Source: Caprimulgus europaeus (Eukaryota; Chordata; Aves; Caprimulgiformes; Caprimulgidae). From it: DNA of 64,000 nucleotides. Shown in pieces: positions 58,801-64,000 of the stretch; position 1 is the stretch's first letter, and each line of letters starts with the position of its first letter. Location: contig OU015523.1 of assembly GCA_907165065.1 (NCBI GenBank), positions 26,811,834-26,875,833 of the forward strand, in the 5' to 3' direction. The notes under the pieces were generated by a model. The model saw nothing but the letters and a program-made list of their open reading frames with translations, was not told the DNA's origin and made no database searches. The translations under genes were made by a program, and so were the position numbers.

Positions 58801-60717
58801 AGGGACTTCATTAACATTTTTCAAGGGCGAATCAGACATGTAGGGCAGAGCATTTGCATGCATTTTTGTGTGCTGTGAAAGGACTCTCGGGTTAATTGCA
58901 TTCACTAAGGCACGGATACGAGAGACCAGTCTGTGCTTATTTAAACCTAAGACAAGTCATAAGAATAGTCTTCAAGTTGCATGCATGCACGTACTCGTGT
59001 AGATACCAAATCCCAGCCCTTTCTTGGCCTGATACCATTGGGCAAGCTCCCTTGCAAGTATACCAACTCAAGGTCTAGTCCTGTGAGATATCAAGAACCA
59101 CAAACTCACTGGAGGCAGTGCTGAGTGCACTGCCCAAGCCAGCTCTCAAGTCACCCAACTCCCCCTTCTCCCAGCCAAACACCAGCAGTGAAACATCAAC
59201 ACTGCACACAGACTTTTGAGAGTCATAAACTTTTCCAAAGTCTCAAGGAACAAAAACCTTGAAAGAGATTACTGATGCCCTTCATGTTATTAGAGTTGCT
59301 TGGTGGAGAAATTGTGATCCTCACTCTTGGCTGGATTCTCAAAAGAAATGAGAGTCACCATCTCCTTTCTAAATTAAAAACATTTTGATTTTCTTTCTCC
59401 TCCTTCACGTTCCCCTCTCCGCTCTCCACCTCCCCCTCTTCCCCCAAGCTGTTGGTTGAGATCTGAAAAGCAGTTCATGAATTGCTCAGGAGCTGGCAGA
59501 AATTAATAAAATAAAGCTCATTTATATTGAAATGGACTCATTACCATGCCAGCTGCCAATAATTTGCCAGACGGGAATCTTGCTGACAAACAAGGTCCTA
59601 CAGGCAAGAAGCTTCCCACCTGCATCCACCACACAACGAGCAACCCTGCGATGTGCATTCCTCACCTCCACAGAAAATGGAATTGCAACCATTTTTTTCA
59701 GATCTGCCTGCTGCTGCCACCCCAGAAAACTTGTCCAAAACAAGAAAAAAACAGATGCAGCTGAGCATTTTATCAAATTTTCTATTCTGAAGTGGCTTTT
59801 GAGGAGTTTGTAACTCGGAAAAATCTGCTCCGGGCTGAAATGAACCCTGGTCACTTCTGTGAGAGAGAAACCAACTACAATGCCGCCCACTCTACATACC
59901 AGCTGTGCTCCTCCAACAAAAATCATTCTCTTCTTACACTCATTTGTTAAAAAGGTGGGAAGATCCAAACTGGATATTGTATTGATGTTTACAGATGGAT
60001 GTACAGATGTTTACAACTGGATATTACACTATCCAAATCCTCACTACGCCCCAGTAAATTTGAAGGGCTGGCAATATCCTTTGCCACGAACAGATGAGTA
60101 CCATGCATGCACAGTTCCTCCATAACAGAAGGATTTCTCATTACCCACAGATTCTGTCCTGAAAAGCTTTGTTCCTATTAACTTTTACAACTTGGAGAGC
60201 CTTTCACTAATGAAACCATGTTATATTTTCAGGAACATCAGGTTTCCATACTTGTCTCTGTCTGCCACTTGTCTGCACTGAAACAGTCCTCAGCTTTGTG
60301 CTTCCTGGTACACCTGGCAGCAGAAATTCTGGAGGTCTGCAGTGCTGAAGCGGCCTCAGACAAGGACTTCCCTCTGACAAGGTCTTGGCAAAAGGGGATG
60401 CCCATGCTCCTCCATCAGGAGGAAAGGCAGAAGTAAACACAAGCACAACCCCATGGCTTGCTTCCCAGCACAGAGCCCTTCCCCACACAGGATGCGTTTG
60501 CTCCTATGGACACTTGCTCTGTCAGAGGTGCCTGACCAAGGGGGAAGCTGATCACACATTCAGATTGCTGGTAACTCACCAGGGACTGTTCTCAAGGTAG
60601 AGGGACAGTTGTAAACATTCACACATGGAACAGTTCATCTCATTAAAAAAAGAAACATCAAATAAAGATTTTTCTAACTTCTACGCTCCACACAAAATAT
60701 TCAGTCTTACAGCCTGC

Positions 60718-60785
60718 AAACATGCATGCACACACACACATATATATACATCTATGATGCATGTATGTATGCATGCATGTGTGCC
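60718..60785 (+). repeat. CA/TA/ATGC-rich imperfect microsatellite
   Basis: ATGCATGCACACACACACAC, then TATATATACA, then repeated ATGT and GCAT units. The left and right parts are imperfectly complementary. Confidence 0.9.
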
Positions 60786-61838
60786 AATGTCTACCTATGT
60801 CAGTGCAACTCCTCTTGTTCTTTGAAGATCTGGAAGTAGCACAGCTGTATTTATTTCATAGCCACAAAACAGCGCCTTGAAAAATCAGGCCAAGGAGTTC
60901 CCACAGGGCTCATCACACAGCAACTTAAGTCAATCCAAACTGAGGAAGCTCGCAGCAAACCACCGTAAATGGATTAAATGAATGCATAGTAGGGAAGCAG
61001 AATATATTAAAGGAACACCTTGTTATTCATCACATCTGCTACCTGTGATTCCAGGTACAGCAAAGAGAGATTTGACTTTTACATGCTGGGAGCAGTTTGC
61101 AATGCCAAGAGATTAGGAAAAAACCAGCACACCTGTTTTCTTTTTGCTTGCAGACACTTGACATGAACAGTAATGGATGAAAAATATGGAAGCTGTAGTT
61201 TTCTAAAAGCTTCCTTTTCAAAGCAGAACCCTTCCTTTCCAGCAAGGAAAAATTAGTATGCAAGTATATCCCCTTGTCCATTGAACATTAAAAGTTGGCT
61301 AGAAGGACGGCAGCTCTCTTTCAATTCTGTTTTTACTTTTTGATTTTATGATGCATTGTTTTTGTCAGATTCCAAATGCAACTGCAGATCTGAGATCAGT
61401 TGGTCATTAAACAAATCTTCATCCAGCTTTGAGAAGCCCTCGGTAATTCTAACATAAGTCATTAGGGTGTACATACATAGACAAAAAGCAATAGTTATTT
61501 CATACAGAAACTATTTAATATTAATCAGTGGCTCTGGGCTGTATTCTCCACCCACGATCTCAGTTCCATGCCATTGCAACTCCAGTGTTCGATCCTGTCT
61601 CCTGAAATTGAGAATTAGGCCCTTTATTTGTAACTGGAGGCCATATTTTGTTAGCCTTTATTACCTCTACTTAATATGAATTGCTGCTGAAATCAGTCTA
61701 TCAAATTACCTCCCCTGGGAAGAAGGTAAACGCTCTATCTAGTATGCTCCAGGGTCCTGGGGCCCTGACAACTCTGGCTCTCTTCATCCCATACCCCTGG
61801 GCTGCCCTCTACAAAATGAAATAATGCAACTCACAGGA

Positions 61839-61883
61839 GATGGATGGATGGGTGGGTGGGTGGAGAGATGGATGGAAGGAAGG
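61839..61883 (+). repeat. Tetranucleotide repeat, GGAT then GGGT then GGAA
   Basis: GATGGATGGATGGGTGGGTG followed by GGTGGAGAGATGGATGGAAG. A short variable tetramer tract. Confidence 0.9.
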
Positions 61884-62801
61884 GGAGAGGCTGCTCTGTG
61901 CCTAGATCTTTGTCTGAGAGGACTTTATGTGACAGGGCTGGATGCAAGCATGGGTTCAGAAATGCTCCAAGCTTCCCCGTTCTTGATGTAGTCACTGAAA
62001 CGACGTACGACAGTGAGTTCAAAAGATCAACTCTGGTGGATTGCAGAAGCTGTTTGACTATATAAAATGTCATAGAAGCCTTTTGTTTGTGGGGAAAAAA
62101 TAATTAAACCAACCACAGCGTATACTACCTGTCAGAAAGAACAGCTGCTCCTGAAACAGGAGTCTAAAGACAACAACTATCCAGGCAAGGTTGAGGAGAC
62201 ACCTGCACATCCACAAGAACCGGCCAGCAGAGCTGCAATTGCAAAACCTCTTTGCAACCCTCTCACTGACACACACAGCCTTCGTGTCTGTCACAGTTAG
62301 GAGAACAATGCTGGATGATCACTCCAGATGAAGAGGAGGGGAAAGAAAAATAAACCCACGTTCTCTTTGTGGAGAACTCATAAAGGAAAGGTGGGAAGCC
62401 TTGTTCTTCCAGCTGCAGCACCACACCTATAAGAACTTCTAAGGGAGGGAAGAAGGTCTGCCAGGAGACCTAAAATCTCCATGTAGCTGACGGTCAATCA
62501 TCCCCAAATCACAGTGAAAGAAAACAAAACCAGAAGCATGGCACCTATAAAGCACTGTGAGGCCTTGGTAATAAATCAATGGAAGAGAAGCGCAGGTAGC
62601 CCAAGGGAAAGCCCCCTCTTCAGAGTTTCTATATTTATATGAGGGAGTGTGAATAATTGACAAGGTTGCAGGTTTGTTTGTTTTTTAATCATTTGTACAA
62701 GTATGTGAACATCTTTTAAGTCTTTCTCCTTCCTTTCCCTTTTATTTTTAATGGTGGGAAAATCCCCCTTTGTTCCCTAAGGGAAATCTGCAAGGTTTTA
62801 C

Positions 62802-62936
62802 CCGTTTACAGAAAAGGGCAAAGTAGGAAAAGGATTCTAATTTCAGATCATCAGGCATAAACAAATCTATGGGAAGCCACGAGGGCAACTCCCTGGAGCC
62901 TGTGGGGTAGACGAACAGCAGCTTGCACACTGCGTC
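62802..62936 (-). other. Candidate unrecognised exon, 45 codons, phase 0/0
   Basis: On the minus strand a pyrimidine tract ending CCTTCCCAG is followed by a 135-nt segment open throughout in one frame, beginning DAVCKLLFVYPTGSRELPSW and ending FALFCKR, then CGG|GTAAAA. The codon choice at its start (CTG CTG TTC GTC TAC CCC) looks coding-like. I do not recognise the peptide. Joined to the start-codon exon of TIAM1 it would be out of frame, but joined to coding exon 2 (phase 0) it would be in frame. It may be an alternative N-terminal exon, an exon of an unknown gene, or chance. Confidence 0.3.
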
Positions 62937-62950
62937 CTGGGAAGGGGAAA

Positions 62951-63056
62951 GGCTTTATAACCCACTCTGGGGAGCTGCAGCCAGCGCTAAGCCACGAGGG
63001 AGCTGCAGGGAAGAAGGAGCCCATTTGGCCTCCATGGAAGACAAGAACGAGAAAGG
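62951..63056 (+). other. Candidate plus-strand promoter and first exon (TATA-like box, ATG, donor)
   Basis: TTTATAA at 62954-62960 is followed 74 nt later by an ATG (63034) and seven codons, MEDKNEK, ending AAAG|GTAGC at 63055/63056. Without splicing the frame stops after 14 codons. The layout resembles a TATA-driven first exon, but -3 of the ATG is T, no second exon was identified, and each element is short. Low confidence. Confidence 0.15.
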
Positions 63057-64000
63057 TAGCTACAAGGACTGCATGTGATTTATGTGTTACTTAAAAAAAA
63101 GAAAAAGAATGCCCAAAATGCAGCTGAAAGAAAAATAAGGTGCAGTTTGTTTATTCATCCTTAGGTTATACATTATTGTTATTACTCTTTGCCTGAAAAG
63201 GACTTTCTGCTTGTGCCAAATGAACAGAGAACTGCTGATACACAATGAGGACAGGATGTGCCAAATGCATTAAAAAAAAAAAAAAATTTAGAAGTAACAA
63301 GAAAATGTTCAGGCCAGGAGACAGAGGCCCAGACGGATCCATCAGAGCACTCACTGTGCAGCCAAGGATGGGCAGCTGGAGGAGGGAGGAGGGAGAAGTG
63401 GAGCAGGACATGGTAGGCCATGCATGCACGGAAGAACCACCCAGGACCACGGTCTTTGGCAATAAAAATTGAAACCCTTGGCTTGAGTAACCAGGGAGCC
63501 ACTGCAGGCAGGATGTGAAGGATTAAAATGGTGAGGAAAAAAATTAAGGCAGATAATTGGGGGAGGGGGAACTGGAGATGAAGCATTTCAGGTATATCCT
63601 CATTTAAGCACAGACATAAGTAATCTAATTTTCAAGCAATGCCAAAGACCACACACAGATCATTAAGATGGTGTTTGAGATATGAAGACAAGTGTCTAAT
63701 TTTAGATACCCCAACTTAAGTACCGGGGAGGGATTCCAGAGGTCTACAGAAAACCAGGCAGCAAATTAAACTTGGGCAAATGCACAATCAGAGTTGCTTT
63801 CACATTTTGGTCGCACTCTTCCTGCTGGAGAATGAGGTAGCTCACTGAGGTACAACAGCATTGTAAGGTATGCTATATAATTAGTAGAAAGATGTAAAAG
63901 TAACAACAACTTCCTCGATGAGGCCACAAGGGAAGCATAATAAGGAAAAGTATTGAAGCAGAGGATGTCCTTTTAAGTTTATAGCATGCCTTTCAGAAAT

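Larger units (their letters stand above)
52847..64000 (-). other. TIAM1: TIAM1 5' intron upstream of the start-codon exon (partial)
   Basis: Begins at the acceptor before the 5' UTR and runs off the right edge. In mammals several untranslated exons lie far upstream of the ATG exon. I could not prove any here. Contents: two simple-repeat tracts (60718-60785, 61839-61883), a TGATTGACAG motif (57997-58006), an octamer motif (58852-58859), and exon-like signals at 62802-63056 listed separately. Confidence 0.75.

Noticed and set aside
59522..59968. 148-codon minus-strand open frame in the 5' intron
   Set aside because: No domain recognised and no convincing splice sites; kept only as a note.

Overview
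The window is vertebrate nuclear DNA: AT-rich, with short coding islands bounded by GT-AG splice sites and long introns. Three fossils of CR1-type LINE 3' ends, with the octamer-like tail ATTCTATG, plus ancient MIR/L2-like SINE remnants point to a sauropsid, most likely a bird. I cannot name the species.

One gene is certain. It is TIAM1 (T-lymphoma invasion and metastasis-inducing protein 1, a Rac1 guanine-nucleotide exchange factor), on the minus strand and read from right to left. Twelve consecutive coding exons can be placed to the base. They run from the ATG at 52835 to the exon ending at 3858, and joined they give 2,893 coding nt (964 codons plus one base) with every phase matching. The order is: myristoylation-type N terminus (52836-51867); degron, Src-site and start of the first PH domain (37257-36810); rest of PH1 (34465-34293 and 30226-30002); coiled coil and Ex region (30226-25879); linker (23793-23719); Ras-binding domain (22660-12751); PDZ domain (12832-3858). 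The catalytic DH-PH2 half and the 3' UTR lie beyond the left edge. The promoter and untranslated first exons lie beyond 52847, probably outside the window. Bird numbering runs about 2 residues ahead of human from the PH1 region onward.

Layout: 1-3857 is an intron leading to the DH exons. 3858-37257 holds eleven exons separated by introns of 1.1-5.9 kb. 37258-51866 is a 14.6-kb intron. 51867-52846 is the large first coding exon. 52847-64000 is part of the 5' intron. The introns hold CR1 and MIR-like relics, a long TAC microsatellite (14616-14692), TG/TA tracts including one that forms a perfect 17-bp inverted repeat, a CpG-rich patch at about 21.8-21.97 kb, and several AT-rich segments with homeodomain-type motifs.

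The most unexpected signal is in the right-hand intron. At 62802-62936 (minus strand) there is a 45-codon open segment flanked by a good acceptor and donor that would be in frame with TIAM1 exon 2. About 100 bases away on the plus strand is a TATA-like box, an ATG and a donor. Neither is a recognised exon; both are reported as candidates only.
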